This document shows, piece after piece, positions 8,200 through 17,183 of a DNA stretch of 64,000 bases (positions are counted from its first letter, which is position 1; the number at the start of each line of letters is the position of its first letter). The DNA lies in the NCBI GenBank assembly GCA_016788115.1, contig JAEURR010000003.1:409225-473224 (forward strand), given 5' to 3'. Below the pieces are notes generated by a model, which was given only the letters and a program-made list of their open reading frames with translations, searched no databases and was not told where the DNA came from. This stretch comes from Chthonomonas sp. GTDB lineage: Bacteria > Armatimonadota > Fimbriimonadia > Fimbriimonadales > Fimbriimonadaceae. The position numbers and the translations under genes were made by a program.

Positions 8200-8224
8200 G
8201 GCCCGGGGTACAAGCCCCCGGGCC
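8200..8224 (-). terminator. Bidirectional-looking terminator after the SLH porin gene
   Basis: A 9-bp stem GGCCCGGGG / CCCCGGGCC (8200-8208, 8216-8224), flanked by AAG and TTT, sits 26 nt past the porin stop codon. On the minus strand it is followed by TTCTTCG. It probably ends the very highly expressed porin transcript. Confidence 0.75.
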
Positions 8225-8250
8225 TTTGTTTCGATTCGAGTCTCGAGAGA

Positions 8251-10101
8251 CTAGAAGCGAAGAGTGAGCTGGCTGGTGAGGAAGCCGCCGCGGTAGGTAC
8301 CCGCGCCGCCCATGCCCCACGCGAACGGATTGTTCACGCTGCCGTACTCGTAGGCGAAGTTCAGGAGGGCGTTCGTGCCGAGGTTGTAGCCCAGGCCGAT
8401 GGATGCCCATCGCTGTCGGATGTTGTTACCGGTGATCTTCACCTTGGCTTCTTCGTAGCCGAGCATGGCGGTCCATGCGTCGTTGACCTTGTAGTCGAGA
8501 CCGACGTTCAGCGACTCGATCTTGGTGTCCTTAGCGATACCGCCAAGGGCCTCGATCGTGTTACCGAATTCACCAGCTGCATGAAGCTTCATTGCCTGGG
8601 TCGGAGCGAACCACACCGTACCGTAGAAGGTGGCGATGTTGGTCGGGTTCCAGTTGGTGCCGATTCGGCGCCAGCTACCCTGGGCAGCGAAGTCTCGCTG
8701 AATCTTGCGGTACTCGGCCATTGCGCCCCAGTTCTCCTGGTTGTACGTCGCATTGGCGAATGCAGCCTGGTTCAGACGATCCATGCCGAGGTTCTTCGTG
8801 TTGTGGGTCATGATCGACTTGCTGTAACCAGCGTTGACGTCGAAACCACCAACCTTGAACGAGCCATCAACGCCCATGACGTTGAGTCGGTTCGGGAAAG
8901 CAGCAGCGATCGCGCCATTGAAGTCGTGATACACGTATGCTGCGTTCACTCGGCCGAGCGTACCGACGTTGAAGCCGATCACTGCACCGAGCAGGTTGTC
9001 CGGGGTACCGAAGCCAGTCGTACCATTGAGGGCCACGCCGTTGTTCGAATTTCGGTTCGACCAGCGGCCACCCATGATGGCGAGGTCCACGCCACCGAAG
9101 TTGAACGTGAGCTTTCCACCGTCAACGCGGTAGGCGCCATCGTCCCATCGGCTGTTGGCGAAGTACAGGGTATTGTCTGCGCGCATCAGGATGTACGGAG
9201 CGATCTTCGCCTTGATTCGACCCACTTCTGCGTTGAAATCGACGCCAACGAGGCTGGTGTCGAAGTTCACAGCAAAGCTGTCGATGTACATGTCACCGTT
9301 GATGTTGTCTCGGTAGTCAGCGCCACCGGTCACGAGGTCGTTCAGGATGCCATTGGCGCCCATCGCGTTACCGTAAACCAGGGTTGCATTCCACTTCGGA
9401 CCTTCGGTGTTCGTACCCTTGAGATCGATAGCGAGCTCATGGTAGACGTTCAGGTCGCGGGTGAGACCGGTCTGGGCACCGCCAGCCTGGTCGTTTGCAC
9501 CGACGATGCGGCCTTCCTTGTTCATGCCGGTTCGCTTGTCGCGGCTGTTGCCAGCGAAAACGACGATGTTGGCATCGCCGCTGATCGAGACCGGGAACTT
9601 GACGGCTTCAAGGGCTGCTACGCGGCCTTCGAGGCCACCCAGCTTCTCCTTCATCATGTCAACGTCGTTGCCGAGGCCAGTGAGTTCCTTCTCGAACTCT
9701 TCAACCAGCTTCTTGAGCGTAGCGACATCATCGCCCCAGCCCTTCATGCTGTCAACCTGTGCTCGGAGGGCCTTGATGCTGTTCATCGCATCGCCATTGT
9801 CGCCCTTGCCCATCATCTCTTCGAGAGCCTTCAGCTGCTCGGCGAGACCATCGGTCATGCTCATCATGCGCTTGTAGGCAGCATTGATGGCCACGGCCAT
9901 CTCGTATCGAGTGGCGAGGCGAGGACCGCGGTACTGACCGTCCGGGTAACCAACGACGATGCCCTCAGCCTTCAGGTTCTCCAGAGCCTCGTAGGCCCAG
10001 TGGTTTGCCGGAACGTTGGGGAATTGATCTTGAGCCATCGCGGGAACGGCCATAGCCGCACCGAGAACGAGGCCCAACGAGATCTTAAGCGTTCGCTTCA
10101 T
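8251..10101 (-). CDS. SLH-domain outer-membrane porin (OmpM/SlpA-like)
   Basis: A 616-residue protein with a clear modular layout. It has a signal peptide ending AVPAMA-Q (1-23), one SLH domain (about 25-80; FPNVPANHWAYEALENL, GIVVGYPDGQYRG, ATRYEMAVAI), an alpha-helical coiled coil (about 85-165), then a beta-barrel rich in alternating aromatic strands. It ends in Phe (TSQLTLRF), the BAM recognition signal. Thermus and Deinococcus SlpA, Veillonella OmpM and cyanobacterial porins share this design: SLH binds the cell wall polymer, the coiled coil spans the periplasm and the barrel sits in the outer membrane. AGGAG lies 13 nt before the ATG, and a 19-bp palindrome (10126-10144) lies in the leader. 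Confidence 0.92.
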   Translation of the reverse strand: MKRTLKISLGLVLGAAMAVPAMAQDQFPNVPANHWAYEALENLKAEGIVVGYPDGQYRGPRLATRYEMAVAINAAYKRMMSMTDGLAEQLKALEEMMGKGDNGDAMNSIKALRAQVDSMKGWGDDVATLKKLVEEFEKELTGLGNDVDMMKEKLGGLEGRVAALEAVKFPVSISGDANIVVFAGNSRDKRTGMNKEGRIVGANDQAGGAQTGLTRDLNVYHELAIDLKGTNTEGPKWNATLVYGNAMGANGILNDLVTGGADYRDNINGDMYIDSFAVNFDTSLVGVDFNAEVGRIKAKIAPYILMRADNTLYFANSRWDDGAYRVDGGKLTFNFGGVDLAIMGGRWSNRNSNNGVALNGTTGFGTPDNLLGAVIGFNVGTLGRVNAAYVYHDFNGAIAAAFPNRLNVMGVDGSFKVGGFDVNAGYSKSIMTHNTKNLGMDRLNQAAFANATYNQENWGAMAEYRKIQRDFAAQGSWRRIGTNWNPTNIATFYGTVWFAPTQAMKLHAAGEFGNTIEALGGIAKDTKIESLNVGLDYKVNDAWTAMLGYEEAKVKITGNNIRQRWASIGLGYNLGTNALLNFAYEYGSVNNPFAWGMGGAGTYRGGFLTSQLTLRF

Positions 10102-10125
10102 TTATTACTCAGTTCTCCTAGTAGT

Positions 10126-10144
10126 TTGTTCTCGAAGAACAAAG
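10126..10144 (-). promoter_or_regulatory. Perfect inverted repeat in the leader of the SLH porin gene
   Basis: Arms TTTGTTCT and AGAACAAA with a CGA spacer lie 24 nt before the start codon. In the minus-strand RNA this forms an 8-bp hairpin with a UCG triloop just upstream of the AGGAG site. It could stabilise an abundant mRNA or be a protein-binding operator. The rest of 10145-10399 holds a TTGACA on the minus strand (about 10306-10311), a GTTGCA-TCC-TGCAAC repeat (10243-10257) and no gene. Confidence 0.5.
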
Positions 10145-10399
10145 ATGAAACTGAGCGCTGCGAAGGCCGGCCGCAATCTGAATTCCCATAACTTCCTTGA
10201 GTTTCCTATGAGAACCAAGTCACGCGGCCCGTGCTCAGCTCGTTGCATCCTGCAACTTCGAGGAGACAGATTCACTCCATCCCACATGCATTATTGGTGA
10301 TAGCCTGTCAAAAATGCAAGTCATTGGGAGATTTTTGTTCGAAAGAACCTCATGTGACTTGGGACGTTTGCCCACTTTAAGGGATCCTGTACACAAGAA

Positions 10400-13300
10400 A
10401 TGGCGAAGCTACAGCGATTTGGATGGCTCCTGGTGCTCGTGCTCCAGACGGTGGCGGCCTGGGCGCAGGCGGGGGCGACTGGGGAACTCCCGTTCCTCCC
10501 GACCCGCAAGTGGGCCGTTGTCGTGGGCGCATCGAAGTACGACCACTTACCTGCCCTGCGCTATGCCTCCCGGGACGCCGGGGAGTTTGCTCGGGTTCTG
10601 CGTGAGGATATGGGGTTCCAATCCGATCGGGTTGCGCTCCTGTCCGACGCAGCCGACAGCATCAACCTGCCTACCACCGAGAACATTCGAGCGACCCTGA
10701 AGCGGGTCCTCAGCGACAAGAGTCTCGACCGCGGCGACCTGTTCATCTTCTACTTTTCGGGTCACGGCACCGCCACCAAGACGGGCGACTATCTTCTGCC
10801 GACCGATGCCAAGGTCGAAGACGCCGAGAAGAAGGGGCTTCCCGTTCGCGACCTCGTCTCCTCCATCGTTCAGGCTGGGCTCAAAAATGTTCTCATTCTC
10901 TGCGACGCATGTCGGTCGGGCGCGAAAAACGAGTTCGGTCGAGAGTTTCAGGAGTTGGGGACGAAGGCGAATTTGGCGGTCATGCTCGGGTGTGAGCCTG
11001 GCGGACGCAGCTACGAGTACCCGCAACTCAAAGGAAGCGCTTTCGCCCATTTCTGGTTCGAGGCGCTGAAGGACACCACGCTGCGCAACCCGGTCTCGGG
11101 TTCACTTTGGGCGAGCGCAGTCGCGGAAAAAGTTCGCAAGGACGTTCTCGAGTACACGGCTCCCGACTATGGCGAGGAGGCCCAGCGCCCCGTGCCATGG
11201 ACCGAGGGCTCACAGGATGTCTTGCTCGGAGCCTACGTGAGCGGTCGCGACACGCAGACCGCAGTCAAGGAGTTCCTGGCCGAGACGACGCAGCGAGATG
11301 TCGCCGGACTCTCGACCGCGCTCGTCGCCTACTCGGAGGCGATCTTCCTCGATGGCGATGGGTCTGAGACGATTGAACTGCTCAAAACCGCCGAACGGCT
11401 GGGCGAGATCACGCCCTATGGTCGGTACCTCTTGGGGCTCGCTCTTCAGTTCGCAGGCCGGAGCGCAGAATCTGCACGGACCCTCGATGAGCTTGCCAAG
11501 CAAACCGACTCGGACTACTATCGCGCGCTCGCCATCGTCAGCAATCCACGCCGGACGGACACCAGCAAAGAGCGGGTCGCGGCGGCGCTGAAGCTCTGGG
11601 CGGATTCACCGGACTCGGTGACTGGCGCGCTCGTGCTCTCGATGCTCCAGTTGCACGGGGATGCCACCGGCGAACGCGCGTTCCTAACCGAGTTCGTCAA
11701 GGCTGAAAACATCGACGATCGGGAGCGTCTCGCGGCCAAAGCCACGATGCAGATCATGGATGCGGACTTGGCGACGGCGAAAGCCACGATCAAAGAAGCA
11801 CTCTCCAAGCCCGGCGTGCTCCCGCCAGACTCTGCGCTCGTCATTAGCTATTACGCGGCGTGCATGGCCGAGGGCGCAAACGACGAGGCGGTCCACTTTC
11901 TGAACGAATGGAACGCCAAGGAACCGCAGGCCAGTTACGAGATCTTTTTGGCAGGCATCGCCAAAGCCGAGGGCAACGAGGAGGCAGCCCAAGCTCATTT
12001 GATCGAAGCAATGGATCTGGAGATCAGCCCGGACCAAATGATCTTGATGGTGCGGTTGACCGGCCTCTCGGCGGGAGTCGTTCGGGACAAGATGCTAGCA
12101 AAAGCCAAGGAGACGCCGTACTCCTGGAAGGCCCGTCTGGTGGAGATGATCGCCCGCGCACTCTCGGGAGACAGTAAGAACGACGACCTGGTCGCGGAGA
12201 TGGAGAAGTACGCGGACGATCCGCTGAACATCATGCTCGGCTGCTACCCGACCGTCGATGTCTTGCTCACGGAGCTCGTTGCAAAGGGGGCCGTCGACCC
12301 TATGGTGGTGGGGACGCTGCTCAGTGTCTATTCGGGCTCAATGATCCCGTTCGTCTCAGACTTTCAGTTTGACCCCGACGTCTGGGTTACCTTCATGGGC
12401 CTGGCGCTGCGTGCGGAGCGAAACAACCAGGTCGGATTTCTCGTGAACCGCAACTTGGCTCCGAAGCTTGAGGCGCTATCCGACAAGCTCCGGGCAGTGC
12501 TTTGCATCGGATCGCTCTGCGTCGGCAATTTTGAGCTCGCCGACAAGGCGATGAGCAAAGGCCGCGTCTCAGATCAAAAGTGGGGCAGCAACTGGATCTA
12601 TGCGATGAGCCTGGCCACCCGCGGACGGGAGGCCGAAGCAAAGAAGTGGATCGAGGGGCAGCCGGTCTATGGCGATCTACAGTCGATCAACACAGCGTTC
12701 TTGGTCTATCTGCAGTTGGGCGACGGAAAGACGGAGGGCGCGCGTGAGGCGCTTATGGCACTCGATGCTGACCCTCTGAGCATCCAGTGGCGGTACCTAG
12801 CTTGGCGAAGGCTAGGCGATGTCGAGAACGCCAAACGGTGCCTTGAACAGCTCCGATCGACCCGCAACTGGAGCACGATGTTCGTCGATACCTTCGCATT
12901 GGGGATCGCCTACAACGATTTGGTCACCGCCAAAGACGTGGCGGGAGTGAACTCCTTCGCTTACGATGCCGCGATCTCATTCGCAGGGAACCCGTTGATG
13001 CGGACGATCCGCTATGCGGGCGTCAGCAAGCCCTCCGATCTGAAGGGCAGTCTGAAGTTCAAGGTGGTGTGTTACACCGACGCCCAGGAATACGTGAACG
13101 GCACCATGGCAATCAAAGTGGACGGCAAAGGGGTCGTGACGGGAAGCCTGCTGCTGGACGATCAACCCGCCGGGGTGATCAAAGCCACGGTGGACGAGTA
13201 CGGGAACCTCAAAGGCACGTGTGTGTTCGGGAAGTTTCGGTGGGAGATCGCGGCAAAGCTTGCACCCGAAGCGATGTACAAAACGGACGCCAATCTTCGC

Positions 13301-13402
13301 GAGCGTAGCCAGGTGTTCGAGCTCATGGACCCCGAGGGCTCTAGGCTGCTGGTCAACGCCTTCCCGCCCGAAGTAGAGCGTGCGCCTCCGGCGAAGCCCT
13401 AA
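10400..13402 (+). CDS. Secreted caspase-family (C14) protease with long TPR-like tail
   Basis: A 1000-residue protein. A signal peptide (1-24, ending AAWAQ) is followed by a caspase-like p20/p10 domain (about 34-275). The catalytic dyad is visible as His122 in YFSGHG and Cys171 in CDACRSG. The usual caspase start WAVVVGASKYDHLPALRYASRDA is intact, so activity is expected, with Arg/Lys specificity if it is metacaspase-like. Residues 290-900 are a long run of helical Ala/Leu/Glu-rich repeats resembling degenerate TPRs. The last ~100 residues look beta-rich. Bacterial caspases act in stress, signalling or cell death. No partner gene is adjacent. The stop codon overlaps the convergent gene's stop in a CTAA tetranucleotide. 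Confidence 0.88.
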   Translation: MAKLQRFGWLLVLVLQTVAAWAQAGATGELPFLPTRKWAVVVGASKYDHLPALRYASRDAGEFARVLREDMGFQSDRVALLSDAADSINLPTTENIRATLKRVLSDKSLDRGDLFIFYFSGHGTATKTGDYLLPTDAKVEDAEKKGLPVRDLVSSIVQAGLKNVLILCDACRSGAKNEFGREFQELGTKANLAVMLGCEPGGRSYEYPQLKGSAFAHFWFEALKDTTLRNPVSGSLWASAVAEKVRKDVLEYTAPDYGEEAQRPVPWTEGSQDVLLGAYVSGRDTQTAVKEFLAETTQRDVAGLSTALVAYSEAIFLDGDGSETIELLKTAERLGEITPYGRYLLGLALQFAGRSAESARTLDELAKQTDSDYYRALAIVSNPRRTDTSKERVAAALKLWADSPDSVTGALVLSMLQLHGDATGERAFLTEFVKAENIDDRERLAAKATMQIMDADLATAKATIKEALSKPGVLPPDSALVISYYAACMAEGANDEAVHFLNEWNAKEPQASYEIFLAGIAKAEGNEEAAQAHLIEAMDLEISPDQMILMVRLTGLSAGVVRDKMLAKAKETPYSWKARLVEMIARALSGDSKNDDLVAEMEKYADDPLNIMLGCYPTVDVLLTELVAKGAVDPMVVGTLLSVYSGSMIPFVSDFQFDPDVWVTFMGLALRAERNNQVGFLVNRNLAPKLEALSDKLRAVLCIGSLCVGNFELADKAMSKGRVSDQKWGSNWIYAMSLATRGREAEAKKWIEGQPVYGDLQSINTAFLVYLQLGDGKTEGAREALMALDADPLSIQWRYLAWRRLGDVENAKRCLEQLRSTRNWSTMFVDTFALGIAYNDLVTAKDVAGVNSFAYDAAISFAGNPLMRTIRYAGVSKPSDLKGSLKFKVVCYTDAQEYVNGTMAIKVDGKGVVTGSLLLDDQPAGVIKATVDEYGNLKGTCVFGKFRWEIAAKLAPEAMYKTDANLRERSQVFELMDPEGSRLLVNAFPPEVERAPPAKP

Positions 13403-14742
13403 CGACGAATCTCGGATAAGAGCTCGGCGGTCCTCTCTTCCATCATCGCGTGGTCTCCCCGGGTTTCCACATTGAGTCTAATCACAGGCTCGGTGTTGCT
13501 ACCGCGCAGGTTGAAACGCCACTGATCGAACTCCATGCTCAGGCCGTCGATGCGGTCGATTTTCCCGCCGGAGTACTTCGATTCGACGCGGCCGAGGACC
13601 TCGGGAACCGATTCCACGGTCGAGTTCACTTCCCCGCTACACGGGTATTTGGCGATCATGTCGCCCACCAGTTCGCTCAGCTTCTTGCCCGTCTTGCTGA
13701 GGAGATCGGCGATAAGGATCAGCGGAACCATGCCGCTGTCGCAGTACCAGTGTCCCTTGAAGTAGTGGTGGGCGCTCATCTCGCCGCCGTAAATGGCATC
13801 CTCGGCGCGCATCTTCTCTTTGATGAACGCGTGACCGCTCTTGCACACCACCGGACGACCTCCCATGCGCTCAACAATGTCAAGCGTGTTCCACATCAGG
13901 CGCGGATCGTAAATGATCGTCTGGCCAGGGGACTGGGTGAGCAGCGCTTGGGCCAAGACTCCGACGATGTAGTACCCCTCGATGAAGTTGCCCTGATCGT
14001 CGAGGAAGAAGCACCGATCGTAGTCCCCGTCCCACGCAACGCCGAAGTCGTAGCCGCCCTTGCGGAGCTCGGCTTCGATTCCTGCTCGGGACTCCTGAAG
14101 GATCGGATTCGGAACGCCGTTCGGGAACTTGCCGTCTGGCTCGAACTGCAGCGGGGTTACCTGCAGCGGGACCTCGGGGATCAACTTCTCCATGGCGATA
14201 CCGGCAGCGCCGTTGCCCGCGTCCGCCAGCACTTTGAGCGGAGCCATGCTCGAAAAGTCCGCAAATCCGTGCAGATGCTTTATGAAATCGTCGTAGCAAT
14301 CGTGCTGCGAGACCGAGCCGCTTAACTCGGGGCCAAAGTCCATTTCGGCGGCACGACGTTCAATGTCGGTGAGACCCGAGTCGCCGCTGATCGGACGGCT
14401 CTCGTGGCGCACCATTTTCATCCCGTTGTACTGCGGCGGGTTGTGGCTTGCGGTGATCATGACTCCCCCGTCATAGCCGTAGCTCGCGGTCGCGAAGTAC
14501 ACCATCTCCGTGCCGACCATGCCCAAATCAACCACGTCTGAGCCGCCCTCGTTCAGGCCCTTGGTCAGAGCACGGGAGAGCTCGGGCCCCGAGAGCCGGA
14601 TGTCGTAGCCCACGCAGACCGTTTTGGGCTTGACCTCCGCGGCGTACGCCCGTCCGATTTTGTAAGCGATTTCGGGGTTCAGTTCGTCGGGGACTATGCC
14701 GCGGACATCGTACGCTTTGAAGCAGGGGAGATACTTGCCCAT
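13399..14742 (-). CDS. manB: Phosphomannomutase/phosphoglucomutase
   Basis: A 447-residue alpha-D-phosphohexomutase that interconverts hexose 1- and 6-phosphates for glycan and nucleotide-sugar synthesis. All four motifs are seen: the phosphoserine loop TASHNP, the magnesium loop DGDYDR, the sugar-binding GEMSAHH and the phosphate-binding RGSNTEP near the C-terminus. Family features favour the ManB/AlgC (PMM/PGM) group over glucosamine mutase, which would have GEQSGH. It runs convergently into the caspase gene and diverges from the histidine kinase gene, with 68 bp between start codons. Confidence 0.93.
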   Translation of the reverse strand: MGKYLPCFKAYDVRGIVPDELNPEIAYKIGRAYAAEVKPKTVCVGYDIRLSGPELSRALTKGLNEGGSDVVDLGMVGTEMVYFATASYGYDGGVMITASHNPPQYNGMKMVRHESRPISGDSGLTDIERRAAEMDFGPELSGSVSQHDCYDDFIKHLHGFADFSSMAPLKVLADAGNGAAGIAMEKLIPEVPLQVTPLQFEPDGKFPNGVPNPILQESRAGIEAELRKGGYDFGVAWDGDYDRCFFLDDQGNFIEGYYIVGVLAQALLTQSPGQTIIYDPRLMWNTLDIVERMGGRPVVCKSGHAFIKEKMRAEDAIYGGEMSAHHYFKGHWYCDSGMVPLILIADLLSKTGKKLSELVGDMIAKYPCSGEVNSTVESVPEVLGRVESKYSGGKIDRIDGLSMEFDQWRFNLRGSNTEPVIRLNVETRGDHAMMEERTAELLSEIRR

Positions 14743-14810
14743 CGCTGAAGTGTTTACCCCGAACGCCTGACCCTAGGCATCCACCCCCTTTTTGCCGAAA
14801 CTTCGAGTAC

Positions 14811-17183
14811 ATGGCAGCGTTGGAAGCCCAATCGGATACGGCCCTAGGTAAAGGAAGTTTCGCTCGAGTACGAGCACAAATGCTGGGTTTGTTGAGTTTC
14901 CACCCCGAGCACGAGCAGACTCAAAATTCCGGCCAGAAGCTGCGCCACCTGATCATCACGGCGGTCATCCTCCTCCAGCTGGTGTTCGCCGAAGTACGAG
15001 GCACGCATCTATCCGAGACCTCGAGCGCGCCGTGGCTAGGTGCCATCGGCCTGGCAATGATTGTCATCGCCTTCACCACCAAGAGACCCGTGCTGGGAAG
15101 GATCGTGTTGAGCATTTGCTTGGGTGCGACCACACTGATCGGTCACCATGCCTACGCCACCGCGCATGAACTCCGCTTCTTCTACTTCACCAGTACGACG
15201 CTGCTCCTCTTTTACACCGACTGGCGTTTGATCCTCATCGCTGCGCTGCCGACCCTCGCGTTTGACGGGCGTTCCCTCCTCATGACGAGCCAGATCGGCC
15301 TGCTGAGCGTCGACGATTCGATCTCTCAGTACGCAATGTGTTGGATCCAAGCGATCCTCTGCGTCGGGATCAGCGCGTTCACCCGCAGTGCCTCGATCAA
15401 GATTTGGAAGCAGGAGAAGGCCCTGCAGTCCCAGCTCACCCGGTCGATGGAGACTCAGGGTGCGCTCGAACTGCGGACCCGAGAACTACTGGATACCCAG
15501 CGGCGGCTGGAGCTCGACATCGAGCGACGAATCGCGGTCCAACAAGAACTTCGCTTGCACGCAATCGAGCTGGTGCGAGCCCATAGGCTAGGCGAGCGCC
15601 AGTCGCATGCGCTCAAACGGCAGGCCGAACAGCTTGAGCAGGCGCGAGGCGAGGCGGTCGCACTGGCAAATGCGCGCACCGATTTCTTAGCTCGCATGAG
15701 CCATGAACTCCGCACGCCACTGAGCGCGCTCGCAGGACTGTGCATGCTCGCGCAAGACGAGAACAGCCCGCTTGAGCAAAGACGCTTGTTGTCGGCGATC
15801 AACTCTACTTCCTCGAACCTGACAGGTTTGGTGAACGACATCCTCGACCACTCCAAGCTCGGAGCCGGAAAGCTCGCACTCGACGTCCAGGAGTTCGACA
15901 TCGTCGATCTCGTGCAAGACTGCGTGGCTCTCATCGGCGACGAGGTCTACCGAAAAGGGATCTCTCTCCAAGTTGAGATCGACCACGCAATCCCGGCCAC
16001 CATCAAGGCGGATCGGCTTCGCATCTTGCAGATCCTTTCCAACCTGCTTTCCAACGCGGCGAAGTTCACCAACGAGGGAACGATCACCCTGTGGGCAAAG
16101 ACTTCGCGTGCAAAGGACGGCACGACTTTGTTCAAGTTTGGAGTCCGAGATACCGGCATTGGGGTCCCTAAGTCCAAGCAGAAAGAGATCTTCGACCCGT
16201 TCGCGCAGGCCGACTCTTCAACGACTCGCAAGTACGGCGGTACGGGTCTGGGTCTGAGCATCTCCGCACAACTCATCGAGCTCATGAAGGGCGGCATCAA
16301 GCTCAAGAGCACTGATGGAGCTGGAAGTGAGTTTTGGTGCTGGTGTCCCGCTGAGGCGAGTTCGCAGCCGCGTTGGCCAAAGGCCCCGAGATCGGGTCGC
16401 CACGCGATCCTCATCGGTCACCCCCAGAGCGTCGAAGCCCACATCGTGAAGCACCTCAAGCGCGCTGGATTCGAGACTCTTACGCTCCACGGATTGGACG
16501 AGCTTTTGCCGCACCTGACCAGCCTTCGCGGAGAGTCGGAGATCGTGACTCTTGTAAACTACGCAATCCTAGCCTACGATACGGAGCTCGACAACATCGT
16601 TTCGAACACGCCTCACTCGGTACGTAGCATCCTGCTCGTACCGCCTCAGGTGCACTTCCACGCTGAGCAGAACGGATTCGACGCACTCTTGCCAAATCCA
16701 TTCACCCCGGATGCACTTCTCCAGGCAGTCGAGGGACGCTCCGTCGCCGACGCCCCCTCTCAGCGCGAAAAGGGCTCGTTCGATCGCGGCTGGGCTACCG
16801 GGTACTCCCTGCTACTGGTCGAAGACCATCCCGTCAACTCGATGGTGGGTCGAAAAATCCTTGAGCAGTGCGGGTTCGCGGTGACAACGGTCCAGGACGG
16901 AAGACTCGCACTCAAAGCACTGAAGAAACAAACCTTTGATGTGATTCTCATGGACTGTCAGATGCCCGAAATGGATGGCTACGAAACGACGCGCCGCATT
17001 CGCGCGCACAGTAACCCGCTGGTTGCCAAGACTCCGATCATTGCGCTCACTGCGCACGCGATCGACGGGGAAAGGGACCGGTGCCTAGAGGCGGGAATGG
17101 ATGAGTTCATGACCAAGCCGTTGCAGCCTGACCGCGTCCAGACCGCACTCATGGGCTTACTCGGGCCGCGGAGAGCCGCCTAA
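14811..17183 (+). CDS. Hybrid sensor histidine kinase with receiver domain
   Basis: A 790-residue membrane kinase. The N-terminal third has several hydrophobic segments (about residues 45-195, MASE-like), then a coiled coil (about 200-285). The HisKA domain carries the phospho-accepting His298 in MSHELRTP. The HATPase domain shows NAAKFTNEG, DTGIGVP and GGTGLGLSI. A degenerate, receiver-like region follows (about 530-640; no Asp in the right context), and a complete receiver domain lies at the C-terminus with Asp715 in LMDCQMPEMDG and the conserved Lys in TKPLQP. Signals would pass His to Asp, then to an Hpt protein or back. The output partner is not in the window. Its 3' end overlaps the convergent glcE by 27 nt. 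Confidence 0.94.
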   Translation: MAALEAQSDTALGKGSFARVRAQMLGLLSFHPEHEQTQNSGQKLRHLIITAVILLQLVFAEVRGTHLSETSSAPWLGAIGLAMIVIAFTTKRPVLGRIVLSICLGATTLIGHHAYATAHELRFFYFTSTTLLLFYTDWRLILIAALPTLAFDGRSLLMTSQIGLLSVDDSISQYAMCWIQAILCVGISAFTRSASIKIWKQEKALQSQLTRSMETQGALELRTRELLDTQRRLELDIERRIAVQQELRLHAIELVRAHRLGERQSHALKRQAEQLEQARGEAVALANARTDFLARMSHELRTPLSALAGLCMLAQDENSPLEQRRLLSAINSTSSNLTGLVNDILDHSKLGAGKLALDVQEFDIVDLVQDCVALIGDEVYRKGISLQVEIDHAIPATIKADRLRILQILSNLLSNAAKFTNEGTITLWAKTSRAKDGTTLFKFGVRDTGIGVPKSKQKEIFDPFAQADSSTTRKYGGTGLGLSISAQLIELMKGGIKLKSTDGAGSEFWCWCPAEASSQPRWPKAPRSGRHAILIGHPQSVEAHIVKHLKRAGFETLTLHGLDELLPHLTSLRGESEIVTLVNYAILAYDTELDNIVSNTPHSVRSILLVPPQVHFHAEQNGFDALLPNPFTPDALLQAVEGRSVADAPSQREKGSFDRGWATGYSLLLVEDHPVNSMVGRKILEQCGFAVTTVQDGRLALKALKKQTFDVILMDCQMPEMDGYETTRRIRAHSNPLVAKTPIIALTAHAIDGERDRCLEAGMDEFMTKPLQPDRVQTALMGLLGPRRAA

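Noticed and set aside
8581..10191. 536-codon open frame on the plus strand over the SLH porin
   Set aside because: It is the antisense mirror of the porin; low-complexity Val/His/Glu composition and no domain.
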